From contig OY720097.1 in NCBI GenBank assembly GCA_963082875.1, forward strand, positions 7,882,501 through 7,946,500: a DNA stretch of 64,000 nucleotides, written 5' to 3'. Positions 48,859 to 61,518 of this stretch are shown one piece after another; within the stretch, counting starts at the first letter, position 1, and each line of letters opens with the position of its first letter. The notes below the pieces were generated by a model, which was given only the letters and a program-made list of their open reading frames with translations, did not search any database and was not told the DNA's origin. This DNA comes from Corella eumyota (lineage: Eukaryota > Chordata > Ascidiacea > Phlebobranchia > Corellidae). Position numbers and translations under genes: made by a program.

Positions 48859-50145
48859 TTAATCAATTTTTGGATCTAATTGTTCAGTTGTTGAAAGCCA
48901 TTTGTCCCCAACCCACTGCCCAGTATTTGTGGTATACAATTTGGTTTTATTTTCAATAGACTTGTAGCAGATGTCAGGTTTTTCATCAACTTCGTCCAAT
49001 GCACTGTATTGTACATCTTCGTTAACAAATCTTCTGGCTCTTTGTTCTAACCTGGCCCAAACTAAATGGTGAACCTTGAGGTCACTTGGCAAAGAAAGCC
49101 CTTGTATCCGCCAGAAATTTGTTTTTTCAGGTAAGCAAAGTTGATGCAAAGCAGTAACCACATAATGAAAGATTTTGGAGGTATCTGATATTGGCGGTTT
49201 ATCACATATATCTATGTAGTCACCAAATCTACAAAGTGTTATTTTGTTGGAATCTGTACTTTCAATTCTATCTAAATGTGATTGATCTCCAATAAACATT
49301 TCATTTGCTAATTGTTTGTCAACTTCAAGATTCTCAAATTTTAATCCTTTGGATATAATTGACCTTGCCAATTTGGTAAAAAAAATTAAGTCGCTTTCTG
49401 TTGGTTTCCAATCTGCTAAGCTTTCATCTAACAAAACATCGTAGCAAAAAGCTCCAGAAGTTGTAGAAATTTGGGGCAACTTATGCAAGCCAACATTGTA
49501 TTTTTCCTTAAATGCTTCTTGCATAACAGCACCGAGAACAAGAGAACATGACCTCCAATAAGCTTCATTAACCTCATCATAATGCCATTTTGGTGCATCG
49601 CCCATGTTAAATTTTAAAATCTCAAGTTCGCAATCATATTTGAGTGGATTGTGCAACCCCCATACAATAGGTTTTAGGGGTTCCTTTACAACTACAGGTG
49701 TTTCTTCAGAATCAGAATGTAAAACAACCTCGCCTTTATTTTTATTGCTATTTGATTCAGTCTCGCTAGGTGAAACAAGAGCTAAAATGGAACTTTGGGC
49801 AAATGTACTAGAAATATGCATAGCACACTGGTATGGAGTTGACAAGCACTTGTTCATGTACATTGTAGCGCTATCAGATATTCCCTTACCCTTATATTTA
49901 ACCTCAATTTTTTCAATTCTAGGGACTGCTTCTGACAATTGTTTTTTAAGTTCTTTGTCATAAATTTCCGTTCTATAGGTTTGTATTTCTTCTCGCAGTG
50001 AAGTAGTTTTGGTTTTGGAGTTTGTAATAACTGGCACAGGGCCATCGAAATTCGATAGTCCATTTACATATCGCAAATATATTTGGTTTGGCAATTTTTT
50101 TGAGATGTTAAGTATAAATAGACTTTTTTGTTTGCTCAAAAACAT
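48859..50145 (-). CDS. MRPL39: Mitochondrial ribosomal protein L39
   Basis: Large-subunit mitoribosomal protein with a threonyl-tRNA-synthetase-like TGS/second-additional-domain fold. Intronless, 428 residues (human 338). Recognised by PRIEKIEVKYKGKG, MYMNKCLSTPYQCAMHIS, EVNEAYWRSCSLVLGAVMQE, SGAFCYDVLLDESLADWKP, FENLEVDK and LCRFGDYIDICDKPPISDTS. The catalytic residues of true synthetases are not expected in this family. About 60 residues at the N-terminus are basic and could serve as a presequence. A ~40-residue Ser/Glu-rich insertion (ESNSNKNKGEVVLHSDSEET) and a longer C-terminus explain the extra length. An acceptor-like GCTTTAG lies 7 bases upstream of the ATG. Confidence 0.95.
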   Translation of the reverse strand: MFLSKQKSLFILNISKKLPNQIYLRYVNGLSNFDGPVPVITNSKTKTTSLREEIQTYRTEIYDKELKKQLSEAVPRIEKIEVKYKGKGISDSATMYMNKCLSTPYQCAMHISSTFAQSSILALVSPSETESNSNKNKGEVVLHSDSEETPVVVKEPLKPIVWGLHNPLKYDCELEILKFNMGDAPKWHYDEVNEAYWRSCSLVLGAVMQEAFKEKYNVGLHKLPQISTTSGAFCYDVLLDESLADWKPTESDLIFFTKLARSIISKGLKFENLEVDKQLANEMFIGDQSHLDRIESTDSNKITLCRFGDYIDICDKPPISDTSKIFHYVVTALHQLCLPEKTNFWRIQGLSLPSDLKVHHLVWARLEQRARRFVNEDVQYSALDEVDEKPDICYKSIENKTKLYTTNTGQWVGDKWLSTTEQLDPKID

Positions 50146-50152
50146 TTTTAAT

Positions 50153-50172
50153 CTAAAGCATAATGAAAATAG
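50153..50172 (-). promoter_or_regulatory. Candidate splice acceptor at the MRPL39 start
   Basis: Minus-strand TTTTCATTATGCTTTAG ends 7 bases before the ATG. It may receive a spliced leader or be the end of a 5' UTR intron. Confidence 0.4.
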
Positions 50173-50261
50173 TTTAGGCTATAATTTGCAACCGAAGAAA
50201 ACTTTAATTTAAAATTTTGTTTAATTAAATTTTAATAAAGCTAAGCCTAATTTTTTTTGTT

Positions 50262-50470
50262 TATACCTTTATCCTGATGTGTGAAGGTCGAATACACGAC
50301 CTAAACATAAAGTAACATTAGTTACTCTGACCCAGTCTTAAGTTGCCTGTCTGCCTGTAGCAGTTCGGGATATTATAGAGATTTTATTTGCCCGGTAATT
50401 ATGATGCGGATTAAGTACTGGCTTAGCAGAAGTTTATATCGTTTATAGTGGCTTACTCAAGGGTGCTACA
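50262..50470 (-). mobile_element. tRNA-derived SINE body, same family as 24640-24905
   Basis: The blocks CTGACCCAGTCTTAAGTTGCC, GGCTTAGCAGAAGTTTATAT and CGTTTATAGTGGCTTACTCA align in the same order and spacing with the element in block A intron 1. The tRNA head is not obvious, so this looks like a truncated or older copy. It lies in the region between the divergent MRPL39 and RNF111 genes. Confidence 0.7.
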
Positions 50471-51134
50471 GATAACAAAATGCGTTAAATTTTAAGTATT
50501 TACAGATAAACATTTAACAGCAATCACATAAACAAAATAATACTGTTTACTTCTCAATTAAAAGCTTGAGTAATTAGATTATATTTTAAAGACGTTGTAA
50601 GAAATACTTTGCTAAACTGGTAAACAATAAACCATGTGCTGTTTAAGCTTTGCTGCCCACCAGCGGCGGATATTTGTATTATTTGAACGTCATCATATAA
50701 TCAAAAGTGGGCGCTAAAGATAATCTGTTTGACTAAATTTTCATTTGAGCTAGTGTTATGACGTTTTGTTTTTGTTTTAAGTTAACCAGCTGTCAATTAC
50801 GAAATAATGTTAATTCACTAGTACAGTTCGATAAACTGCGAGTGTGTGTAAATTAGTATGGCCTAATGGTAAGTTTTTGGGATGTTTTGTATTTCTTTTG
50901 ATTTGTTTTAGACAAATAAGAAGTTAAAGGTTATGGTCTGACTGATAATGCACTTCTTTATATTAAAACAAGTTAAATTGGTAAGGTAAGAAAAGAGATG
51001 CTAAAGGTAAACTTTAGCTTCATATTTAATCTAATAGTTTTATTTTAAAATGTAGATATTTGGTAATCTGGTAATTCGATAATTTGTTAATTGGTCTGTT
51101 GGTGTACATTAATAAACAATCTGATCATCTGACC
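50471..51134. other. Upstream region of RNF111
   Basis: AT-rich with the presumed promoter and 5' leader of RNF111. An open GTAAG after ATGGTAAG at about 50870 could be a 5' UTR donor, but I cannot confirm an intron. No other feature seen. Confidence 0.4.
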
Positions 51135-54093
51135 ATGGCTGGGAATAGTTCTACTATCAGTATTTTGGCTGATTGTATTTCGGATTCTGATGATGATGTT
51201 GAAATAGTGAATGTTTGGAATTCAAGAAAAAAAAGACGTCATTCTAATGACCGAAAAAAAAGCAACTCATCAATTGTGGATTTAACTCAAGAGGAAGACG
51301 ATTTAGTTCATAACTCAAACAGTGCTAACTCTCACTTTAATAATGCCTCTATACCCAATTCATCTAGTAATTTAAATGACTTGGAGTCACACATGCCGTT
51401 GTCACCTAGTAGGCCATCATGTGCATTTCAACCAAAGCGTAAACGAAGATTATACCATGGTCATCTTTTCCGCCGTGGAAATCCACACTCTGAATATGAG
51501 AGAATGGAACACTCGATAAGATACCCAGGATTGTCTCATCAACACCAGATATCATCAGAAAACAGACCTTCCACTTCTTCTATACATGTTGAGCCTTTTA
51601 GTCCTGGTTTTGCACACACATCCACCACACCCAGTTCTCCAAATGACAACCCAATAATGTTTCCCTATCTGCTTCCCCAATGTCGAGGTGCTTTACCACA
51701 GACACCTGTTCAAAATGAGGACACTGTGTGTCACCCTGATACTAACAACAATTTTTCATTGTCTACAAACACAAACCGGTTGCACAATCCACCTGCTGAG
51801 CGCAACTCATATTTACCTGAAGCCTTATCTCGTCGCAACTCAAACAATTATACAACTTCCTCTATAAATACAGACCATAATACTTTAAACCAGGAGCCAA
51901 CAGTACCAAGAACATCAGTGAACATTGTTAGACCAACACCTACAGGCATAGAAAGTTCAGCTGACAGACTGCAGCGCTACAGCAGCTTACTACCTCCATT
52001 ACAAGCCCACATGGCTCCCCATCACCACCAACTTTTAATGGAACAAAATCGAATGTTAGAAACAAGCAGAAGGCTTTTTCTTCAAGTAAGTGGACTAAAA
52101 TTTAACAATTATTATGTCATATTTTTTTGTAAATACCAATATATTTCATTATTGCTGTTTACAAAGTTAAATTTAGTTTTAAGTAGTTCTTGGCGAAAAT
52201 TTACTGCGACTTTTGGGGCCTAAATTTTATTATCAGGTGTAGTCAAAAAGTATATTTAAGCACAACAGGGAAAGTACCAATTACCAAATTTTAGCCCCTG
52301 CATTTATTATTTGCTGGTTTTACTTTATTTTGAGTGCTTTAAGTTATAGTATTTTTCGGTGACAAAATTTAACCAATTTAATCTTAATATTTTTTAAATC
52401 AAGAATATGAATTACAATGCAAACATCAACTATGACAATGGAGTTGCAGATGAAAGAATTCAACCTTACACTCTCTCTCCTCCAAGAACAAGTGAAACTT
52501 CAACTTGGCCAAATAGTAATTATGGTGGTAATAAAATTTTGTTTTGTCATCTAAGCCTTTTTTATTGATGTCTAAAAGTGCCCTAAACAAGTTTTACAAA
52601 TATGTTTACAATTAGAATTAACAAACAATAATATATGCATTTCCTTGCTGCAAGTTGTTATAAAAGTGTTCTCGAACTGCACTTTTTGTTAAACATTTGA
52701 GTTAGCAAACATAGAAGAAAACGCGTACATGTTAGGATGTGCCTAATGTTAGGATCCAAGTTAGGATAGGCTTAATGTAAATCACTCATGTTAAAGGGCT
52801 AAGAGACAAATTACTAAAATGCATTAATGTTAATTCCTGGAGATATCTTTAAACTCCGAATAAAGTCAAATAGTTTAATTGGCTTGTAAAATGTAAACAA
52901 CTCCTTAAAAAAAAAGTTCCAAACTTAATATTGTTCTTTAAAAGATGCTTTTTACTTTAGCATTTATTATTTCTTTAAAATGGATAAAAGACATATTTTA
53001 ATTTCCAAATGTGTTGCGATTTTAGGAATTTTTCCAGGGCCTTATGTTGACACGAATGATTTGTTTGATTCGTCATCTCTTGATCATCACCAAAGAAGAA
53101 GACCCCGCGAAATGCCAAACTTATTTGCCCAAGCGTATCCTGTTAATAACATGCTACCGAATTATTATCAACCCCCTATGTTTCCACCTGCTTACAGGTT
53201 CAACTTAATATCTAAATTATTGTCGTAATTCTTTGAAGTAGTGCATGTATACATGTTAAATATATATGTGTACACTGTAGAATGTATTTATCTTAATTAT
53301 TTCAGGTTATGAAAAGTTGGCATTTATGTAATTTACAATTTTTAAAATTGGGGTTTACCTTTACACATTGATATTTTTTTTTTGTGATGAATACTTGTTG
53401 ATTATTGTGGTTTTTTTTTTGTTCAAAATCGTTGGTTGCAAAATATTTCTTTTGAAATTTTAGGATACCTGGAAACTCGCATGGAAACTTTCCCTTCTAT
53501 TTTCAAAGAGCTCATTCTAGGTCCAGACTCTCCTATTTTGACCATCTTTCATCTGTATGTATAAAAATCTGTTATATCATGTAACATTATTTATATATTT
53601 AAATTTCTAATATTTTTATGTAAAAAGGAATGTACATCTGTGCTTTAAAATGCAGGTTTAGTTTAGGTGTTTTTTACGAAAGTTTTAATTTTCTTATTAA
53701 CCAATAATATACAGTCGTCAAAGGGAGCAACTCAAAAGACAATCGAGCGAAACACTTTTTCCTACAAGTACACAGGAAGAAACACACCTAAATTAAAGGA
53801 GGAATTTAAAAAAGAAAAAAGAGAAGAACCGAATGAAAGTAAGATTGTTATTGCATATTTTTTTAAAAATAAATGTTTAATTTTTTTAACCTTTTTTTTA
53901 ATTTTAACAAGATGTGGAAAAATGTACGATTTGCTTGTGTGAGTTTGTTGATGACGATGACGTGCGTAGACTTCCTTGCATGCATTTGTTTCACACTGTA
54001 TGCATAGACCAGTGGCTTCACACCAACATGCAATGTCCTATCTGTCGAGTTTCGATCATATCAGCCTGCCAATTGCCCTCGCAAGAAGACTGA
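51135..54093 (+). CDS. RNF111: E3 ubiquitin ligase Arkadia (RNF111)
   Basis: SUMO-targeted RING E3 that degrades SnoN/Ski and SMAD7, amplifying Nodal/TGF-beta signalling in the nucleus. Six exons: 51135-52085, 52404-52527, 53026-53197, 53464-53554, 53715-53838, 53912-54093; 547 residues (human ~990). The start ACCATGG was preferred to an upstream in-frame ATG at 51084 for its context. Two SUMO-interaction motifs lie near the N-terminus: [10 protein letters not shown] and [13 protein letters not shown] long Ser/Asn/His/Pro-rich disordered middle follows. The signature [18 protein letters not shown] corresponds to the NRG-TIER region that recruits Smads. The C-terminal RING-H2 is [38 protein letters not shown], ending like Arkadia. 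Confidence 0.95.
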
Positions 54094-55046
54094 AATATAG
54101 TTGCGTGTTTGCAGCTCTTCTATCATATCCCAATTTTGTAATTTTTTTTCTTGATAATGTTGCATTGTTCTTGCTTCTGCTGTTTTTCCTTGGAATCAGT
54201 GTAATATATTACTGTCAGATATATTTTCTTCTTTAAATAAATTAACTCCAATTGTAGAAAATTGTTTTGTGTTACAAAGTTTTACAGTCATTGTTATACA
54301 TCACCAAAATATTCTTTTTTAAATTGACTATCTTGTTTGATTTGTGATTATTTTAAACTGGTCGATTTTCCAACCTAAAGCGACATTTTGATTGTTGTAG
54401 TATGGTTGCAACTCAATTAATTGATGCCTGTAATAGCGCACCACAAACAGCCATTATGTACAAATTTCCATATATAAAACAAGGTTCTATTATAGGATAT
54501 ACAAGGACCCTTTAACTAATGTACACAATCAATGTTGTATTAAGTCTGATAAACTTTTTATACAAAAGTTTATCTTTACCGGTAATTTATAACAGATCAT
54601 TAAGGAACTGTTTAACAAAATTTATGTATCTAAATTTAACCGACAGTGTGTCTATGTCTATATAACATTAAGTGCAATTGTGTGCTGTACAAACTAGGCA
54701 TTTTATTAAAGCGTTGATTATTACAAAAAACCTCACACAATGGTAAATAATACAAAAATCTAAAGAAAATGGTAAAAAACTATGCACCGTACTACTGGTT
54801 ACAAAACCAAGCTATGATTAGGGCAGTACAAAACACAATACAGCACTAAAGTATCAAAATTAGCAATACACTCTTAAATAATCGCTAAGAATAAAAATAT
54901 TATTTAATTACAGAACCGTCGATTAAAATGCGATATATTTCATCAAAAAAGCACAAAAAATAGTTCAGTACCATAAAAGATTTGGTCTCTGGCATCCATT
55001 TTTTTCTCAGACATTTCTAAAACTTCAAAAAAATAGTTTTTTTTAT
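54094..55046. other. Convergent 3' region of RNF111 and alpha-catenin
   Basis: AT-rich, with AATAAA-type signals near 54235. It should contain both 3' UTRs. Nothing else recognised. Confidence 0.55.
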
Positions 55047-58000
55047 TTAGATATCAGCTTTGAATTCGCTGAGGGCTTGAGCAGGGTTGACAAGTCTCTT
55101 TTGAGATGCTCGTCGCACTGGAGCTCTCTTGTCATCTCCGATCTCTCGACGAACCAAAGGCTTTTTCTCAGGGGCCTTAAAATAACAAAAAAAATTTAAC
55201 ATATAACCACAAAAGATAGAATCAAAAGGTTACAACGCATCTTAATAAATCTAATATTAAAAACCTAATATTTTTAACAACAAAAGCTGCTCAAAATTTT
55301 CCAAATGACTGTATCAAATTTTGTGTATTTAATTTTAAATATACCGTATATTAAAATTGTATATTTAATTTTAAATATACCTTCATTTTCCATAAGATTC
55401 CATGATGTTGTGATCCGTGTCTCTTATATTTAGTTGAGGCCACATACGATGACTTAACTGTCAACACCACAGCATTCATCAAATTCTTGGCAGCCTTTAA
55501 TTAACAAAAACACAATTAAATGACCTTTTAAATTGGGAGCCTCGTAAAAATAAGTTAAGAATATTTAGGTAAAACATATTTACCTAAATTTAACATCAAA
55601 TTTTTAAACCTGATTTAAAAAAATTTAAATTTTACCTGGATAAGTGAAGTGGCACTGTCCAAACCAGAAACAATCATCTCACCAGATATATTCTGCACCT
55701 CGGCCTTGACCTTTGCACACATGTTCAACTGATGGCAGTACAAAGCAATTCGTTGCAGGTAAGCTAGCAAGTCCTATCCACAAAAAATAAAGATTAATAA
55801 TGGTGTTAAAAATTAACACTAAAAAATTGCCTTTTTTTAAGCAAAATTCAAAATATTGCCTTTAAGATACCTAAGATAAAAATAAATGACCAAATGGCAT
55901 TGTACACTCACATACTTAAAATTTAAAATACAAACATATAAATCAAATAAATAAAATAGCAGAAAAATGAAAGATTGAGTATTTGGAAAATTAGTTTTAC
56001 CTGTTTGACTGTAGAGTCTGGGCACACTTCAGCAATTGCTCGGGCAAGTTTGTCCAATGTGGAACCGGCATCAGCGATTCCTCGTGCAGCTTCAATCACA
56101 TCACTTGTGTTCTTTAGTCGACCTTATTGTAGAAATTCATTTATATAAGCATGAAAACGCAGCAAAACTTAGTAAAAACATACACAATATTACAATAGTA
56201 AAATGATTAAAAAAAAAAATGATTTGTAATTTTGCCAAAATGACAATTTTGGTAAAATAGTTTTTGTAATTTTGCCAAGATGACAATTCTGAAGAGAGTG
56301 TTCACAATATACCAAAAAAACTATATATTTTTTTTGCTTTGTAATCTTACATCAAAATCGAAAAACAAACAACTCACCACGTCCACGAGTGAAATCAGTC
56401 ATGTCCATCATAATAACACACATCGACTTAGCCAGAACAATAATATCGTTGGAGGATTCGTCCCATTTTGAAATCTCCAAATCCAATAATTTCTTTTCTT
56501 CAACAAATTCTTGCACGTTTTCCAAAATTTTCGCTTTTTCAGCTTCGGGCAACCTTCTCATTATTACCTGGTCTGTTGGTCCAGAATCAGTTTCTGCAGT
56601 CTGGAAAAAAATTTTAAAAAAACTTTCAGTAAATTTTAACAGACGAAAAGATGTTTACAATTTGTATATATCTAATTATAAAAAAAATTTTACCTAAAAA
56701 ATTGAAATAAAAACAATTTCAATTTTAAAGACAAAATTTTGAATTTTCTTACCTTAGAGCTAATTCTGCTGGCTCCAGTGTCAGATGCATTATCCATAAC
56801 TGCTTCAATGTCAGAATCATCAACATCCTCTGGTGGTTTTAACATAAGGACTGCTCGCCTGAAAGAGTTTTACTTTTCATTATAACAAATAATTAATCTA
56901 TTTTTTGCACCTGATCAAATCTTTTTTTACAACATTTACTAAAAAAAGGCATTAAATTATGTTCTACTTTTAAATTTTCAAGTTTTGGAATCCTTATTTT
57001 CAAAAAGCCTAATTTTTTTTTTAAGCTACCTTATTTCACGAACACCATCATACACCATTCTTGAAGTATCGATAAACTCATTCTCCTGTGGATCTTCTTG
57101 TGGATCCTTGCTTAAAGCATCAATGCTGTGTTCTAATTGGGCCTCAAACTTGGCCACAATCTAAAAATAAAACATTGTGGTTACAAAACAATAGCCTATA
57201 TTTTTTATAACCTATAACTACAATATCTTGAATAGAATATTCATAGGTATTATGGGGTTTTCTATATTGCTGAAAATACATTGAGAACTGCCTGGTGGTG
57301 TATAGATTTTACCTGTGTTTTGAGATTTTCACAAGTTTCAACAACTTTCTCAGTGTAATAATCTGGAACATAATTCTCCATCTCAGCAACCACAACCTGT
57401 AAAAAAAAAAAAATTTACAAATACTGATGCCTATAAAAAAAAAAATCTGAATAAGCATTAAAAAGATTAATTCTGGCATGATAAAATTGCATTGAAAATT
57501 GGTTTAAAATTTAAGAAAATATTAGGTAAACAAATTATCTTTTTACAAAAATATAGTTGATCACACAAACATTCTAATTACCTGGCAAATTCTGGCCGTT
57601 CGTCCTTTGATATCGCCTCCTTTTCTGTCCAACATCTCAGGGTTACCTTGTTGTAAGGCGACAACACAACTTGTAACATCCTCAAGTATGTGAGCTTCTG
57701 AGACTGCCAAGAAGTTCTCGATCGATGTAATTTCATCAACAGCTTCAGTTAGCGTTTGAACCTAAAAAAAATTCAAATTTAAAAATTCAAAGCATGATTA
57801 GGGGAAATTAAAAACAAAAATACATTTGTAAATTTTTTAATAAAAAAATTGGGCATTAGCTATAAAAATATAGCAGAAATAAATAAGATTAAACAAGGTG
57901 AAATACAATTCACACTGTCTTTTAAACATTGATGTGTTTATTTTATAACAATTTTTTATTTACCTGGTTTAACCACGACTCTTTGAAGACGTTCATGTTT

Positions 58001-61000
58001 TCCTGGGCAATCTGACTTCCAGGTCTCGCAGCAAGGGTAAGAGCTGCATTGATAACCTAAACACACAAAAGAAATATTAAAATTTATAGAAAACTACACA
58101 AATTATGTAACATAAGTGGCATGAAGAAATATAAATGAGGTCATTACTCTGTGCTTTATTTTTATGGCCTTTTGACTTGATGATTTAATTTAGAAGCTAT
58201 TATAATGAGAATAATAAAACAAAAGTCACCTGGGGGCAAAGTATCTCGATTTGTTTTGCTGCCAACTTTACCATCTTAACCCCTTCTTCATTGCTGGACA
58301 TTGAACAAGCAAGGTTGGCGACTTCAACCAACTTGTTAGCATGTTCTCTAAAGACCTAAAACAAAAACATAAATACTTTAAAGAAATGTAATTTTTAGTA
58401 AACATAGATTTGTTATTATACAAAATATTTACACAACTAGTTTTTACCATCTAAAACTTAAAGTAGGTGATCGAATAAAAGTGTGATATTTTTATTTACT
58501 CAAGTTTTCACACTTCAACAATAGCTGTAAGTGTAATAAACAACTAAACAGTAAAACAAAACATTTATTTTAAGCTCATTTGTTAGTGTTGCCTATTTAC
58601 CTGTGCATATTCCTTTACTTGCTTTTCGTCGCCACTTTGGGCTGCTTCAATAAGAACAAGAATTGGAATATTTGTGTCCAAAAATGAATCGGAAACATGA
58701 TCGATCACTGCCTTGCACAACTGTCTTCTCAAGTCCTTTGTCTTCTGTGTCATGTGATCAATGGCAATCTCAAGATCTTCTGTTTTGTCAGCACGGCCAG
58801 CATTGTTGATATACTCTTGCAAAAGATCCTAAAAAACAGATTAAAAAAAATTTACATTTTTTTTACAAAATTAAATTTTTTTATTTATAAAATTAAAAAA
58901 CACAATTTTTTTAAAACTGTATATTTTTTGGTTCTATTTACTTTTATGGTTTAAGTAACTTTATAACTTTAAGAAACATTTTTAAATCTTACTTGTAAAG
59001 CTTGTCTTACAGCATTACATTCAGCTACGATTCTCTCTCTGCGGTCATCTCTTGTGCAAGACGAATCAGCCATTAAAGCTGCACCACTGTAACATTAAAA
59101 TTGCATAGTAATTCATACTATACAAGTAAAAATGCTAATAAAACTAACCCAACTTAAATAATGATTCAAATTAATAAACTGTATTTTTATATTAACTACA
59201 GCTGCATATCATAAAAATTGTAGCCAACTTATTTTATTTTTAAATTTTCTTCTTTGACAATGACAATTATAATAATATTTAGTCGCAATAAATAAATACT
59301 GAAATCTTGTTTAAATAATATTTAATTAAGCTAGATAAAAATAATTTCAGCTGAGGACATCTTTAAATGGCTGTACCTGATGATGCTCTCCAAACGCTCC
59401 TCTAACGAAGGCCGGTGACGGACCTCATCAAAATCCACCGGATCCATGTCAACTCGTACCAGAAACTCATCGAGAGCGTTTGCCAGCTCTCCTGCACCAT
59501 CCTCCGGTCGATGCGAACTTCCAGATGCCTTAAAAAGAAATATTTTGTTAAACTTAGAACATGAACTTTTGTTATTAAGAATAAACACGTAACATTTTAA
59601 ATTTAAAAAAAATTTAAGCTTGAACAAACATAAAAACTCAATTCATAAATAATGCAATATCATTAAATTAACTGACTATTTATTATCAAACACAAACAGG
59701 GTAGTTAAAACACAATCTTAAGTTGCTTACAGCTTTAAAAGCTTTTGTAAAAAACTGTTATAGTCTACCTGAACTGCAGTAGATATACGATCAAGAGCAT
59801 GTTGTACACGTTTGTAAACGAAATCTCGATTTGCTTTTGCAGCTGCAACTTCTGGGTGCTGAAGTGTTGCCTAATAATAAAAAAATTAAAAATTAAAAAA
59901 AGGATAAAAACCTAAACTTTGTTCAAAATAAGCAAATAAAAATATTGCAGAACAGAATTTGCTATTAACATAAGGCCAAAAAAGTGTATTGAAATAAAAC
60001 TGGTTATTTACCAAAGAAGATGTGTACAACATCATGCTGTTCTTCTTCAAGTCAGCTCTGGCTGCTGCAAGTTCATCCCTTCTTCTTAAATCTTTAAGAT
60101 CATTCTGTCTCATCATCGTAGCATGACTCAGTTTTGCAACATCAGTTCCAAAGTTCTAAAATAAATTTAAAATATCTTTTTTTAAACAAATTTAATACTA
60201 CAGTCAATGAAAAGAGTAAAATATTTTCATCATGCAGAATTTTTTGATAAAATACAGTTGACAATTGTTATAAAATTAATCTAAATAATAATTGCCTAGT
60301 GAATTAATATACCAATAGCACTCTTATACATTTATAAATATGGATTAATTGAAAAAACAAATAACAAGTAAAAATATGAATCAATTTCTTTATACGAGGT
60401 TATAAAAACCCCAAATTAATAATGGTAAATCAATAAAAATTAAATATTGTTTGTATTAAAATAAAACTCCTTTTATTTACCATGAAGTTTTTCACTAGTT
60501 CATCAGGATTACTAGAGTCCTTCACTAAACTCATACTTTTTTGCACAATTTTTAACCTCCTCAGAAGGTTGAAAACATCTGCCATGTCAGCCAGAATAAG
60601 AAGTCGGGTCACTGAGGATAATAAAGCACGCGCAGCTCGAACCATACTTCCCCTCTACACAAAAGCGAAATTGAAATAAATTTGAATGATGTATATATTC
60701 AAATTAAAAAGATCTTTAAATTTTGTAAAATATAATATACGAGTTTATACACCTTGTTTTTAAAAATAAAAAACTACACTTGTAATAAGGACAGAAGTAT
60801 ATTAAATATAGTTGACCAGCATTTTTACTTTTAAGAGTAAAGCTTTATGTCTAGACACTCCACTGAGTCATTAGATGTAAAACAAAAATATAACATAAAA
60901 TTTCCTTAACAAAGGAAATAGAGATACAAGCGGAACTAAGTGATAAAGGAAATAATAAACAGATATAGGAAACACTTAAATCAATACAAAAAGGTTAAAT

Positions 61001-61518
61001 CAATACAATAGGAAATATTTAATTTCAAAAAGTTTAGATAAAGTCATAAAATAATTTTTTTTTATATTTTAGCACTTTACCTTCATAGATGAGCATGGAT
61101 CTTCAGCAAAAGCGTGAGCTGTGCGAGACATAGTTTCTCCGTCTCTTCGTGTGTCCTCCACAGCTTCCTCCATCTCCTTTTTTAGCTCTGGATTGTCCCG
61201 AGCAATAATAATTCCACGTTCAATAAATGACTCGGTCGCACTTTCAACAGCAGCAACCAAAACCTAGAACAAAATCATTTTTAAAATCAAATTTTAAATT
61301 ATTTCATTGAATTTTATATTCTTGAGTCATTTTATTGTGTATTTTCTTACCTTAGGTCGCTTGCTTCTGCCCTTTTTCTTGTTAGATGGCCCCTTGTTGT
61401 TTACCAATGTGGTAACTTGGATGACCAAAGGTTCCAGCGTTTTTTCTACCGACAGAGTCCGAATTTCCAAGTTTTTCGGATTCCATTTTTGCCCCGAACT
61501 CGATGAAAGGGAACTCAT
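55047..61518 (-). CDS. CTNNA1: Alpha-catenin
   Basis: Actin-binding, vinculin-family protein that links cadherin-beta-catenin to F-actin at adherens junctions. Nineteen coding exons, outermost 61518-61351 and 55175-55047; 896 residues (human CTNNA1 906). Start MSSLSSSSGQKWNPKNLEIR aligns with KWDPKSLEIRTL. N-terminal beta-catenin/dimer domain (~20-260) contains RGSMVRAARALLSSVTRLLI. The M domain starts RPSLEERLESIISGAALMAD and is almost identical to vertebrates. The actin-binding domain (~650-860) has KWDESSNDIIVLAKSMCVIM, LLAYLQRIALYCHQLNMCAK and WKMKAPEKKPLV; the end NPAQALSEFKADI is family-typical. Exons: 61518-61351, 61263-61081, 60654-60481, 60155-60012, 59870-59769, 59528-59377, 59086-58993, 58828-58601, 58355-58230, 58056-57964, 57761-57582, 57396-57313, 57160-57030, 56858-56753, 56600-56378, 56122-56001, 55773-55636, 55494-55381, 55175-55047. 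Tunicates probably have one gene for the vertebrate CTNNA1-3 set, so the symbol is approximate. Confidence 0.97.
56216..56292. repeat. Short tandem duplication in an alpha-catenin intron
   Basis: GTAATTTTGCCAA[AG]ATGACAATT occurs twice, separated by about 50 bases, with one or two mismatches. Confidence 0.7.

Noticed and set aside
49604-49963. 119-codon plus frame opposite MRPL39
   Set aside because: Antisense shadow of a well-supported coding region.
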